From positions 123,522,899 through 123,586,898 of the forward strand of contig OZ038380.1 of the NCBI GenBank assembly GCA_964036045.1: a stretch of DNA of 64,000 nt, given 5' to 3'. The notes under the pieces were generated by a model. The model was not told the DNA's origin, searched no databases, and saw only the letters and a list, made by a program, of their open reading frames with translations. The translations under genes and the position numbers were made by a program. Origin of the DNA: Eutreptiella sp. 'Long Island Sound 2002' (taxonomy: Eukaryota > Euglenozoa > Euglenophyceae > Eutreptiales > Eutreptiaceae). Each line of letters starts with the position of its first letter. Within the stretch, counting starts at the first letter, position 1. Shown piece after piece: positions 1 through 10,000 of this stretch.

Positions 1-630
1 TGTAAGGGCAGCCTATCCCCCCCCACGCAGGGGGCGGCATACGACCCGCCGGCAGCCCTCATGCACACCCTCTGCGACTAGCTGGTAGATGGCGAACAGC
101 TGGTACCCAAAGCGGACGTGGCGTGGCCTGAGCCCCTGCGCCCGCAACCCCACGCCCGGACGCCCGTGTGGTTGGTAACGACGGACAACCAGTATGCTCA
201 GGCGGCGGAGCAAGCACTGCTCTGGGCGGAATAGAAGGTTGTACAGGGGGGAGCAGGCCAGCCCGAGCCCCGGGGGCTACCCCGCGGTACCACCCTGCTA
301 CTGGCTACGGCAGTGCTGCACGGCCCGCACATGGCGCTGCACGCCCAGGAGGGCCAACCCGAAGACACGGGGCACCTGGTAATGCATGAACGCAGGGGCC
401 CAGCGTGGCTCTGAAAACACCTGCTGGCACCCGGTTTATGGGGGAGCACCGTCGCCGGGGCCGAGATTCCGATTTCATGATCACTTGACGACCCGTACAA
501 ACGACACCTTGACCCTGAGTGCAGACCAGCTGGCTCTCAGCCACCCCGACATCACGTGGCACTCTGCCGGATGGCTCAGCCCCACTGCGTAGTACTGGAT
601 CCAAGAAGCCTCGGGCCACACATCCTCCGA
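1..630 (+). pseudogene. GC-rich decayed coding-like sequence, unknown
   Basis: Frame 1 reads as plausible protein from the window edge to about base 236, broken by a TAG near base 88 and a second TAG near 234. Both stops could come from CAG by one C-to-T change. The stretch between them contains LVPKADVAWPEP and WLVTTDNQYAQAAEQ, which do not look like random GC-rich translation. From about 240 to 630 no single frame is convincing. I do not recognise the family. It has the same composition and orientation as the remnants further right and is probably part of the same lost gene or element. Confidence 0.3.
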
Positions 631-634
631 TGCC

Positions 635-1120
635 TTGGGGGCAGGCCCTGCAGGAAAGCCACCAGTGTCTCCCTCACAGCTGACCTCGCCCGCACGTGGG
701 CGGTGGCATCCTGGGCACAGTACCCGACAGAGAAGGGGTGCCCGCCCTCTCGCCCTGCAATACGGCACCCACAGGCCGTGGGTCCATACGGTGGACGCCG
801 AGGTCATACTCCACCTCCTGCGGCACGCGGATCTCGGACGGACCACAGGGGTTCCTGCGGGTGCCGCGAAGGCAGTCAAGCAGATGCCCCTGAAATCGCT
901 CCAGGACGGCCCGCGTGTGCGCCGGCAGCACGCCGAGCACCCATTCGTGTTTGCCTGAGCCACCTCCCAGCGCATTGATGTGCTGCTGCACAAGGCGGAC
1001 TTGGCGGCATCCCAGGGCACCGTCCTGCAGAACCTGCTGCCGGGCCCCGGCAACGAGGGCTCATTGTTGCCGGCAGTGACGGCCACCTTGAGCTACGTCC
1101 CCCCACCATGCGGAGGCTCT
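635..1120 (+). pseudogene. Decayed coding frame, unknown protein
   Basis: Frame 2 is open from about 635 to 958, stops at a single TGA, and continues in the same frame to about 1115 with protein-like sequence (RIDVLLHKADLAASQGTVLQ, then LLPGPGNEGSLLPAVTATLSYVPPP). Continuity across one stop suggests an eroded gene rather than chance. No domain was recognised. Overlapping minus-strand ORFs here are the usual mirror ORFs of GC-rich coding DNA. Confidence 0.35.
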
Positions 1121-1479
1121 GCACATTAGCCCAACAGGCGCAACTCGGTCACGCGTCGACACATCGAGGGCAGACACCCCTGGGCACGGCCCACGCCATG
1201 GCCTACGTCCACGCCCGGACGTTACAGCAGCGACCACCCACCACTGGACACTACGGGCCAGGGACGGGCACACACCTGTGCAACGCAAGCTCCGCAGCCG
1301 GACGGAGCAGCTCTCCGGCGTATCCGTCCTCTGACAACCACGCCTCCTCTGCAGGGGCAGAAAAGAGGCCCCAGTGCACATGGACGCGGGCTGCAGGCAT
1401 TGACAGCTCCTCTGCCTACAGTACCGCCAGGCGGTCCAAGAAGCGTCCGAGCCCCTCCTGTCTGGGGATAAGGCGCTGT

Positions 1480-2870
1480 GGGTTGCCTCGTGGCGATCCG
1501 CCGGCGCTGAATGGACCCAGACTTTCTGCCGACGTGGCAGAGGCACAGCTCTGCACAGTTACCCGCTACGACCCGCCGGGGGAGACCTCGATGGATGCAT
1601 TCCTCCAGCACATGTTCTTGCTAGGGGACTTTGCGTGGGAGCTCCGCATCCACCGGCTTGAGTAACTCCTCCGCACGCCTCGCAGCGCGGCAGCCCGGGT
1701 GCACCGGTGGCTCAAAGCGACGGAGGGCAACTATTGCACCCCTGTCCCGCGCCCCAGCAGGGATTTCGTGGCCGCCCTCCGCCTGGTGAACGGCACTCTG
1801 GAGTGTTCCGCCCAGGAAGATCCCAAACCCTACCAGGACGTACCCGGGGGTTTCTCAAAACACCTCTGGCGCGCGCTCTTCCCTCTGTGTATCATCGGAC
1901 CCACCTGAATGACCGCACGGCAGGCGCGCATTGCGGGGGCCGAGTGGCCGCACAAGTGGAGCGGTGGTGTACGACATCACTCCTGATGGAAACCCCTGGC
2001 AGTACAGTACGACGCCGTCCCACTGGACGGGTGGGGAGCACACACCCAACAACAACCCACGGTAGTTTGTGAGGCGGGCGCTGAGCGCCCGTGGGACGTG
2101 GAGACCACCGAATGGCTGCAGGCGGCCCCACAGCCCCATACGGGGTGGCGACGCGACGTGTCCTCGCTCCTCCAGGCGCCCCACCGCCCCCAGCTCGTGC
2201 TACACACTCTCAACATATTCCGGGCCGATGAGATACATGCATGGGGGCGCGAGGCAGCCACCCTCCGGTGGTTTCCCTCAAAGGAGGGGGGCACCCGACT
2301 AACCATGGCGCATTTAAAAAAAGGGGTGCCTAGATGCGATGACGCCCTGTCCCTGCTGCGCGATCTTTCAGGACCCACACTCCTCATGCTCCCCACCGAT
2401 CTCGCTGTTGAGCTACGCCGTGAGCTGGACAGCCACGACAGGCTGAGGGTGGGGTGGGGTCGGGTCGCCAACGGCGCCCTGCTTGCCCTCCTCCACCGGG
2501 GCAACGCTGATGGATGCCGATGGAAAGCTCTTGTATGCCACCTCACCGGGGGTCACAGCTATATGACGAACGCCCAGGGGCACCCCCGCCCGGAATGGGA
2601 TGACCTCGTAGCGGCCTTCCACAACCATTGGGTACTCCCTGATGATACATGGCAGGCGGTCCGGCAGAAGACGCTCAGCAGAGACTACCGGCGCCGCGTC
2701 CGCGCCCTGAGCTCTGAGGCCTTCTTCGCCAATGATGGGACCATCTCTGGCTCCACCGCATCGACCCCTGGTCCCCGGCCTCCCACGTCCGACACACTTG
2801 CCATCTCTGCGGGATGTGTGAGAGGGTATCCTCCGCTGCGCCGGCGGGCACTGACAGGTGCACGCAGTGC
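1480..2870 (+). pseudogene. Long decayed GC-rich coding frame with CxxC pairs, unknown
   Basis: Frame 1 carries protein-like sequence from about 1480 to 2790 across three stops (TAA at 1663, TGA at 1906, TGA near 1981). The longest clean stretch is 2098-2880, with runs such as LVLHTLNIFRADEIHAWGRE, LLMLPTDLAVELRRELDSHD and WDDLVAAFHNHWVLPDDTWQ. Near 2748 the convincing frame moves to frame 0, giving LWLHRIDPWSPASHVRHTCH followed by two cysteine pairs (CHLCGMC, then CTQC about 20 residues on) that could bind zinc, and then a stop near 2870. I cannot name the family. Several hundred residues in one orientation with few stops argues for a real former gene, perhaps from a virus or large mobile element. 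That origin is inference. Confidence 0.4.
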
Positions 2871-3179
2871 TCCCAGGTAGCCGCCAGACCCTGACCGGGG
2901 CCATCCCCGGGCCCGCGCCCACGAATGGAGGAGGAGGCGCTGCAGCGGCGCATTGGGGGCGCACAGACCCCCTCGCACGGCCAAGTGGGCACCGCGGGTG
3001 CCGCCCTCCTGTGGATCCACGTGCACCCGAGGGACCCCACATCCGTCGCGCATTTGTTGCACATTATTCACCCCCCAACCTCCACCCAACGCCGGGCACT
3101 GTAGGGCAGGCTACACAATGCCCCGCCAAAGAGGGAACAGACCGGCGCATGGCCGGGCCCGCCACCGGGCGCCAGAGGC

Positions 3180-3618
3180 GACCGTGTGGGGCTTGATAGC
3201 GGGCGCGGTGGCGGAGGCGCACAGGGCGCATGCCGCCGCCCCGCATGACGCAGCGGGCAGCGCGAGGGGGTTCCACGGCGAGGCCGTCCTCCCGACGAAC
3301 CGGGCCCTGAACGGACCAGGAGCCCTCAGGCCGCTCCGGACGATGCAACGGGTCGTGAACGCCTTGCTCCCGGGACTCGAGGACCCCAAGGCGACCCTCA
3401 ATGGGTATTGGATGGAGTTGCGCACACCTATCCAGTCAGGCGGGCCCCTGTCGATTGGGGACCGCTGCGGCTGACGGGCGAGGGGTTGGCCACCTCCCTC
3501 CGAGGCAGCGTCCCGGCCCTGCTGCACGCCCTGAGGACGCGCCTCTCGATGGAAGGGGCCCTGTACCTGACCGAGCCACGGGCCAAGTACCCGGCAGGGA
3601 TGTCCAAGCTGGATGTGG
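3180..3618 (+). pseudogene. Decayed coding frame split by element 1 (left part)
   Basis: Frame 1 (to 3474) reads WGLIAGAVAEAHRAHAAAPH and then MQRVVNALLPGLEDPKATLN. From about 3430 the convincing frame is frame 0, with GPLRLTGEGLATSLRGSVPA and EPRAKYPAGMSKLDV, running straight into the left LTR. If element 1 and one copy of its 4-bp target duplication are removed, this frame continues without a stop into the sequence at 20369 (ALHLLHPPDEDLEVGEVIIF). The retrotransposon therefore landed inside a reading frame. Function unknown. Confidence 0.45.
3615..3618. repeat. Target site duplication of element 1, left (gtgg)
   Basis: The four bases gtgg directly precede the left LTR (TGAAGC...) and the same four bases directly follow the right LTR (...GCGTCA) at 20365-20368. 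This matches the short duplication left by a retroviral-type integrase. Confidence 0.8.
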
Positions 3619-3660
3619 TGAAGCGGTACCCAGAACCCCATGGCTAGGGTAGGGCATACA

Positions 3661-3740
3661 ACCGGTCTCCGGTCCACTAACCCCATGTACGGAAGGGAAG
3701 ACCGGTCTCCGGTCCACTAACCCCATGTACAGAAGACGCC
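3661..3740 (+). repeat. Two 40-bp tandem units at LTR start
   Basis: ACCGGTCTCCGGTCCACTAA begins at 3661 and again at 3701, followed each time by CCCCATGTAC. The same pair lies at 17374-17453 in the right LTR, so the duplication predates the insertion. The units contain the inverted half-sites ACCGG and CCGGT and could bind a regulator (inference). Confidence 0.85.
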
Positions 3741-4474
3741 CGTTGACGCCCACTGCGAGCCTGGCGGGAGCGTGTTCCGTGCCGTAAAGCCCCGCATCGG
3801 CAACCGATGCACCGCCAGCGGAGATATATATATCAGAATATCAGGAATCAACAGGGTTTTATTTCCATATTGTTTCCGTCAATTTATACGCTTCCGTTCT
3901 GATACTCACTGTTTTGACAGCTGGCGGTTAGCTCGCGACTTTAGCGTAACCGCCAGTTTAACTGTTATATACAGATATTTTAGCGCAAATCGTGACGAAG
4001 ACTCTAAAGTCTTCAGGAATTGCATTGATGCATCCGCAATTTTCACATCTTACACTCGCAACCTTAATCTGAATTTTTCAGGATGTCGAAATCGGATTTT
4101 CGACTTCAACATCCCCGCACTTGATTTGACCCCTTCGGAGTGGACCTACGTGCTTCCCTATGCACGAATCAACTTTCCTTTTGTCTTGCCCTCCATTTGT
4201 CTCAGAGATATGGGCAAAACAAAGTTGATTCGTGAGGCCACTTGTGAGGGTCATATCTCGTGCCGCTTGCGAGGAATGACGATAAGGAAACGTGGGAAGT
4301 ATTCACAATACTCCAGACGTAATTTAGAAAGCTTTATATGCCTTGCGTCTCCACACGTACGCGCTAGCGTAATGGATCATGGTCAAGAGGGTAGAGTTTG
4401 CGTTATAACTCTTTGGCCATGATATTGCGTGCGTTAAGATAGCTTTCAAGTGTAGCGCGCGAGTGTTTGTGTTG

Positions 4475-4501
4475 CATAGGAACTCTCCCTGAGTTCCTAT
4501 G
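4475..4501. other. 11-bp stem hairpin in 5' LTR
   Basis: CATAGGAACTC and GAGTTCCTATG are perfectly complementary around the 5-base loop TCCCT. The right LTR has the same structure with one mismatch. A role in RNA structure or as a binding palindrome is possible but unproven. Confidence 0.6.
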
Positions 4502-4974
4502 AGCGATTGACACAAAGTTATGCCCTTGGAGGGGGAGCTACCTTTTTGGGCAATATGTGGTATGTGCCATGTGTTGTGTTGCGTGCCCATTTGGCGGGTC
4601 CATCGCTCCAAGCCAAACCCGCCAATGGACCTCATATTGCGCAAGGCCCTTCCTCATACTTCCCACAATCAATTGCGAGCCTAACCTTCGTGGAGGGAAG
4701 CTTGTGTGGCGATCCCCAAGCGATGCGTTGGGAGCAAGGTGTGTGTTTTGCACTTTTCCATATTTTCATGTGCCCACTTGGGAAGTAGCGCTCGTAACCT
4801 TTCTAAGCGCCCCAAGTGGAGCACATATGTGGAATCGAAGGTCATTGGTGTCAAGTCATTGTGTTTAAACGGATTGGTCGATTCCTCAATCCAGGCCAAA
4901 GATATTATAATATATTTGTTCGCCTTTCAAGGCACTTTTGGGTGTTTTACCGCCAATATTGCTGTTTTTTGCCC

Positions 4975-5032
4975 GTCATGATGTCAAGTGGCGACCGTGT
5001 ATCTCAATGTTGCGCTCGATTGACATCATGAC
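4975..5032. other. 13-bp inverted repeat in 5' LTR
   Basis: GTCATGATGTCAA at 4975-4987 is the exact reverse complement of TTGACATCATGAC at 5020-5032. Both arms are unchanged in the right LTR (18706-18718 and 18751-18763) although the 32-base spacer has a substitution. Confidence 0.6.
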
Positions 5033-6503
5033 CCAAGTATGTGATGGGGGTACATACTTCGGTGCCCAACATATCTTAGACCCGGCGAATAACTCCCCTT
5101 GGGCTTGGCATACCCTGGCCGCCATGTTGGCGATTTGGGACTATCCCAAATCATGGGCTCACTTGGCGACCCTGCCATTCCCGAAACCGGAGGAGTTGGG
5201 CGACGCCGAAAAGATATGTTGGACACATATGACTTGATACCAATCCTATGGCACACTCCGGTCCAAGTAGGGCATGTGCCTCATTTGCCCCAACCATGAG
5301 TGTGCGCATTTTCGGCCATTTTGAGCAATTTTCCACATTTTCTGCCCGCCGTGCACTATGCTCAGCCCACCCGTGCACGCCGGACGCATGGACCAATGGA
5401 CCATATATGACATGGGTGTTATGCATATTGGTCCCCATGGTTTACACACCACGTGGGCGAACCGGAGCAACCTTCGTTAAGGTGCTAGCCCAAACTGACT
5501 GTGGGCAATTTTGCCATTTTGGCATTTGTGGACCCAATTGGGATTGCCACCACGCCGAGTGGCATGAAGATCTCCAGGAGCCAAGGGCATGGGAGTCTTT
5601 GTCAGACTCATGGTGGATCGCGTGTGGAATGGCGGATCTGATCTCTAAGCCGGCAAGGAGATATACTATTCGGGGCACCCCCGAATTTTGGCTCATTTCG
5701 AGCAGCCAAAATCACCCCCTTTTGGGACCCCAATTTCACCCCCCCTATGGTCATTTGGCGGCCCCATATTTCTATGCCCATGAAAAGCCCGGACCCAATT
5801 CCAAGTTGTACACTCAGATAAAAGTCCCAGGTCCTGCCTCCCACCCTATGAGCCATTGGCCTTGCCCTGGCTGGGCGAGCCACGCGGAATAATGGTGCCA
5901 CATTTGGGTGATTGTGGCATCATGACCCCACTTGACAAACCCGTGGTGCCCTGATGCCGGTACCTCAGAGGGAACCGGGTTGGGTGAGGGCTCCAGGGAG
6001 TTCATATTCGAAGGGCATAGGGTCAGTTGCCTCGTCCCTACCTCTGAAGGCTCCGGACGAGGGGTCAATTTTGGAGATTTTTGAGCTAAGGTCAGTTTGG
6101 GCTGAAACAGCCCATTTTCAGCTACCAACTCCTAGGGGATAGTGGCAGGGCCAGATCTCTGGCTCAGAAGTGAGTTAAAACCTGCTGTTGAGGGAGCATG
6201 GGAAGCGACTGTCGATTGGCCTTGGAGCAGCTTGGTTCCCAGAAACTCGCCTGTGGCTGGGTGGACACCTCCCGTATTGGCAGGGTTTCAGGGTCCGGAC
6301 TGAGCAGGGCATGGGTTGTGTTTGAGCCCCCTCCCCCACCAGCCACTGAGAGGGTCGGACCTAGGATTGGGATACGAGTTAGGACCGAGTGTCTATTGTC
6401 CTGTGATGGCCTTACCCCAGTCCAGTCTTAACCCCATGTGTACATATCCTGATGTGTTGCTGTACATACTTTTGTTCCCTCGTTTGCAGAGTGGCAAGGA
6501 TCC

Positions 6504-6514
6504 TGAAACGCTTT
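6504..6514 (+). promoter_or_regulatory. Candidate self-primer segment in LTR
   Basis: TGAAACGCTTT here is the exact reverse complement of the first 11 bases after the LTR (6617-6627). In Tf1/sushi-type elements the first 11 bases of the transcript fold onto the primer site and, after cleavage, prime minus-strand synthesis. By that model the RNA should start at or near 6504. The same 11 bases are kept in the right LTR at 20240-20250. Confidence 0.6.
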
Positions 6515-6616
6515 GTCACATGACATGAGCGCATTGATGCCCCTGTGAGCGTAGTGCTTTGCCTGCGCGTGTCCACCGCAGCGTCCCGTGGCCAGGCCCC
6601 CCACGGGAACGCGTCA

Positions 6617-6627
6617 AAAGCGTTTCA
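6617..6627 (+). promoter_or_regulatory. Candidate self-priming primer binding site
   Basis: AAAGCGTTTCA starts at the base after the LTR terminal CA, where a primer binding site belongs. It does not begin with TGG as a tRNA-complementary site would. It pairs perfectly with LTR segment 6504-6514, and the pairing stops at 11 bases on both sides. Confidence 0.6.
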
Positions 6628-7061
6628 CCGCCGCGAGGTTACCCATCCCTCGCGTGCCACTCGGGGCCACCAACCCCGAGCAGCGCGGCGCAGCAGCTCG
6701 CAGCTCGCAGCGCGCAGGGCAGGGCAGCAGCTCGCAGCGCAGCGCAGCGGCTCGCAGCGCCGCCCAGCAACAGCGCCGAGTTCGTCACGGAGCCCGCAGC
6801 GCCGTCCAGAGCACCGCCCTGACCGTGCCGCGACCGTGAAGGAGGTGGACTGACCAGGACTCCCTCATCAGCGAGTCCTATCGGCCGACCAGCAAGGCCG
6901 CAAACCCAGCCGCGTCAACCACTTCCACAACCACCGGCCGACCAGCACCGGCCGCACTCCCAGTCCAGTGCTGCATCACCCGCCTCAACAAACACCACCA
7001 GTTCGTTGAGCGGAACGAGTGACCACCAAGGACCTCAAGACCAACTACGCCCCCCGCTGCC
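6628..7061 (+). other. Element 1 leader with CAGC-rich repeat
   Basis: An untranslated leader between primer site and Gag. Bases of about 6683-6770 are a degenerate GCAGC/GCTCGCAGC run that opens short frames on the plus strand, which I do not regard as genes. The rest is GC-rich with no recognised signal. Confidence 0.5.
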
Positions 7062-10000
7062 ATGGTAAACTGGCAAGAAGCGGGCAAGACGTGGCCGCGG
7101 CCCCACCCCCATGCGGCACACCTGCTGCGTGGGTTGGTTTGGGACCAGCACTACCGCCACAGCCACCCCCAGTGCGAAGGCGGCATGCCCGGGAGCTTCG
7201 AGCTCCGCACGGACATGGCCCCAGACCGCCTGCAGGCCGTGGAGGACTGGCTGCGGGCAGAAGGGTTTGCCTTCCGCTTCCAGCAGAGGCGCTGGAGGAC
7301 CTGGACCCGGCCGGACAGGCCCGGCGAAGGGCTGCGCCCCGACGGGATTGATGAGGGGAAGAACTCCAACGAGTACCCGTCGGGCGCCTCGATCAATGTC
7401 TCCATGTGGGACATGATCGAAAAGAACTTCCCGGAACCGGGGAGCGAGCGCAGGCTGCAGGGCAGCAGCAACGCGTCTCCGGGGAAGGAGAAGCGGTCCG
7501 CCGGGGACAGGAAGCGGGACCGGAAGTGGCGGGAGTACCAGGAGTCCCTGGCCGCCGAAGCCGCCCAAGGCGCCAAGGGCGGAACCCCAGCCCCCAGTCC
7601 CCAACGGGCCAATGGCGGTCACCACCCCGGCCACGCCACCCTTGGCGACTTCATCCAAGTTGCCAAGCAGACCCAGGCCAAGCCCCGTCCGCTGCTCCTG
7701 AGGAAGTCAGGCCCCAGCAGCGACGTGGAGTCGGCCCACCGCGGGAGGATGCCGGCCGACCAGGCCAGCTCCAGCAGCAGCGTCGCTCTCGACCATAGGG
7801 ACGTGGCGCGCGCCTGTGAGCGCGCCTGTGGGGTACCCTGCAACCTTCGGGTTGCCCGGCAACGGGCCAAGCAGCACAGCGCTGCTGTGGAGGGCGCCGT
7901 CGGCATTGCCCAGGAGGAGGCTGCGGAGTGGGCGCATGGCATGGCCATCCACGCTCAGACCGTGGCGGCCATTGCGGCCGGACTCACAACCGTAGCCGCC
8001 CATGGGGCAGCGACTGCCCAGGTCAACGGTGAGTTGGCGGCAGCCGACGAGGAAGCCCGCCTGACGCAGGAAGCCATTGCCTGCAAGGAGGCCGAGGTGA
8101 GGGCGCTGGAAGAGGCGCTTGCCCAAGAGAGGGCAAAGAAGGAGGCGGAGGAAAGGGCCCACGCCAAAGCGACGGCCAAGGCCCAGGCGGACGCCGCCAA
8201 GAAGGACGCCATCGAGGCCGCGCGACGGAAGGTCGCTGAGGAGAGGGCCAAGACGGAGGCGGAGCTGGCGGCGTCCGAAGCGGACAAGGCTCGGCTGCAG
8301 CAGGCCCGGGAAGCCGAGGCGGCTCGTGCCCGGGAGGAAGCCGAAGCGCGAGCTGCCGCAGCCACAGCCGCCGCAATGGAAGAGGCAGAGGCCAAACTCC
8401 GCCGCGAGACTCCCCCGGGAGGATCACGAGTGGAGACCCTTCGAAAGCTTTTCGAAGGGGACGCCTCCTCCAGGATGACGCTGGACGAGGTCGACACGGG
8501 CAGCAGTGGGAGCAGTGGCCCCACCGCCCACCGACGGAGGAAGGGTAAGGGGAAGACCCCCAAGAGGCCACGGAGGCCAGCTGGCGGACACCCACATGAC
8601 AGTGACCCCTTCTTCACCGCCAGCGACGGGGATGAACGAGGCCGCCGACATCACCAAGTGGTGGCTTGGACGGGCGGAGGATGCGGAGACGTCCCCATGG
8701 AACCGGAAGGTGAGGATGAGGATCTCCCTCCTCCCTACCGGAGCTCGGGGTCTTCCGAGACCGAGACGCCCAGGTGGGGCGACATGGACGAGGATGACGA
8801 CATGGACTTCGGCATCACGAAGAAGCGCCCATCCTCGGACCCACCGAGGCGACCCGGCAGAGACCCACCGGGACCCCCTGGCGGAGGACCATCAGGACCC
8901 CCTGGAGGACGCCCACCAAGTGGACCCCCTGGAGGTGGACCACCGGGCGGGGGAGGACTCCCTGGACCGGGCGGACCCGGCGGAGGCCCTCCTGGAGGAC
9001 CCCCTGGGGACCCCGACGACCCACCAGGGAACGGCGACCCGGATACCACCTGGCGGTGGATTGTCTACCTCCGCAGGAGGGTCCAGTTCCTCGAGCGCGA
9101 GGTAGACACGGGCAAGGGCGAGATGACTCGGATCGCCAGGGTCGCCGCGAGCGCGCAGAGAGAGCTGGACATCGCCAGGGGCGAGACCAAGTCGCTGAAC
9201 AAGGTCATCAGCGGCCTGCAGCAGAGGCTGGACGCGCTGGAAGCCCGTGGGAGCGTCGGCAGCGACCACCCACCCCTGGAGTCTGGCTCGTCGGACGACG
9301 GCTGGGGACCCGGACCAGGTCCGGGCAGACCCCACGCCCCCGGCGGAGCCCCCAGGAGTCGCCCCAGCGCCAGTGCCCCCTCTCTCACCGCCCCCTCTCA
9401 CCACAGCGCGCGCCGCCGCAACGAGAGCGTGCCGCCCGGCAGTGGCAGTGAAGATTGGCGTGATGAGTGGCTCAATTCGGACTACCACAACCGCCGTGCT
9501 CCACCGCGGACGCCTGTACGCCCCCGGCGCCCGGCACCAGCCCCGGAGCCAATCCCAATGGCTGGAGGACGTTATGGTGGACTCAGGGATGAGGTCCCCG
9601 GAGGAGACGTGGAGTGGGACGTCGGCGGAGGTGAGGACCTGGATCTGGACCTGGAGGAGTTCGACATCAGCCCGCCGCGTGGTGTACGACGGGAGGCCGC
9701 TGAATGCAGCCGCCGGTCCCGTGATGAGGAGGCATACATGGAAGGAGTACGGCGTGAACATCTGGGTTCAGCGTACATGGAGGAACCCCGGCGTAGCCAC
9801 AGGGATTCCATGGAGGAGATGGACGTGGCGGCCGTGGGAGTCCGTGGGAGAGGCCGATGGGAACCTCGGTCGACCTCGCGGCCGGCGTTCATGGTCTCTA
9901 AGGCCGCGGATGCTGCCGTGTGGGAAGATTTGAAGGACATCAAGCCCCCCATGTACGACGGCAACCCCCTCAACCTCGACCGCTTCTTGGAGAAGCTGGA

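Larger units (their letters stand above)
3619..6616 (+). repeat. Element 1 5' LTR
   Basis: A direct repeat with 17332-20364. It starts TGAAGC and ends GCGTCA, the canonical TG...CA ends. The matching region begins and ends exactly where the 4-bp duplications abut. It holds two 40-bp tandem units near the start, an AT dinucleotide run near 3825-3835 whose length differs between the two LTRs, several hairpins, and the 11-base self-primer candidate at 6504-6514. If transcription starts at 6504, U3 is about 2.9 kb and R-U5 about 113 bases. I see no clear TATA box 25-30 bases upstream of 6504. A pyrimidine-rich tract ending in TTTGCAG at 6483-6489 resembles a 3' splice site. Confidence 0.9.

Noticed and set aside
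3772-4422. 216-codon ORF inside the 5' LTR of element 1
   Set aside because: The same region of the 3' LTR keeps only the last 98 codons open, and no motif is present. It is probably a chance frame in U3.
7955-8617. 220-codon minus-strand ORF within Gag of element 1
   Set aside because: It is antisense to the Ala/Glu coiled-coil codons and gives Ser/Ala runs. It is a shadow frame.
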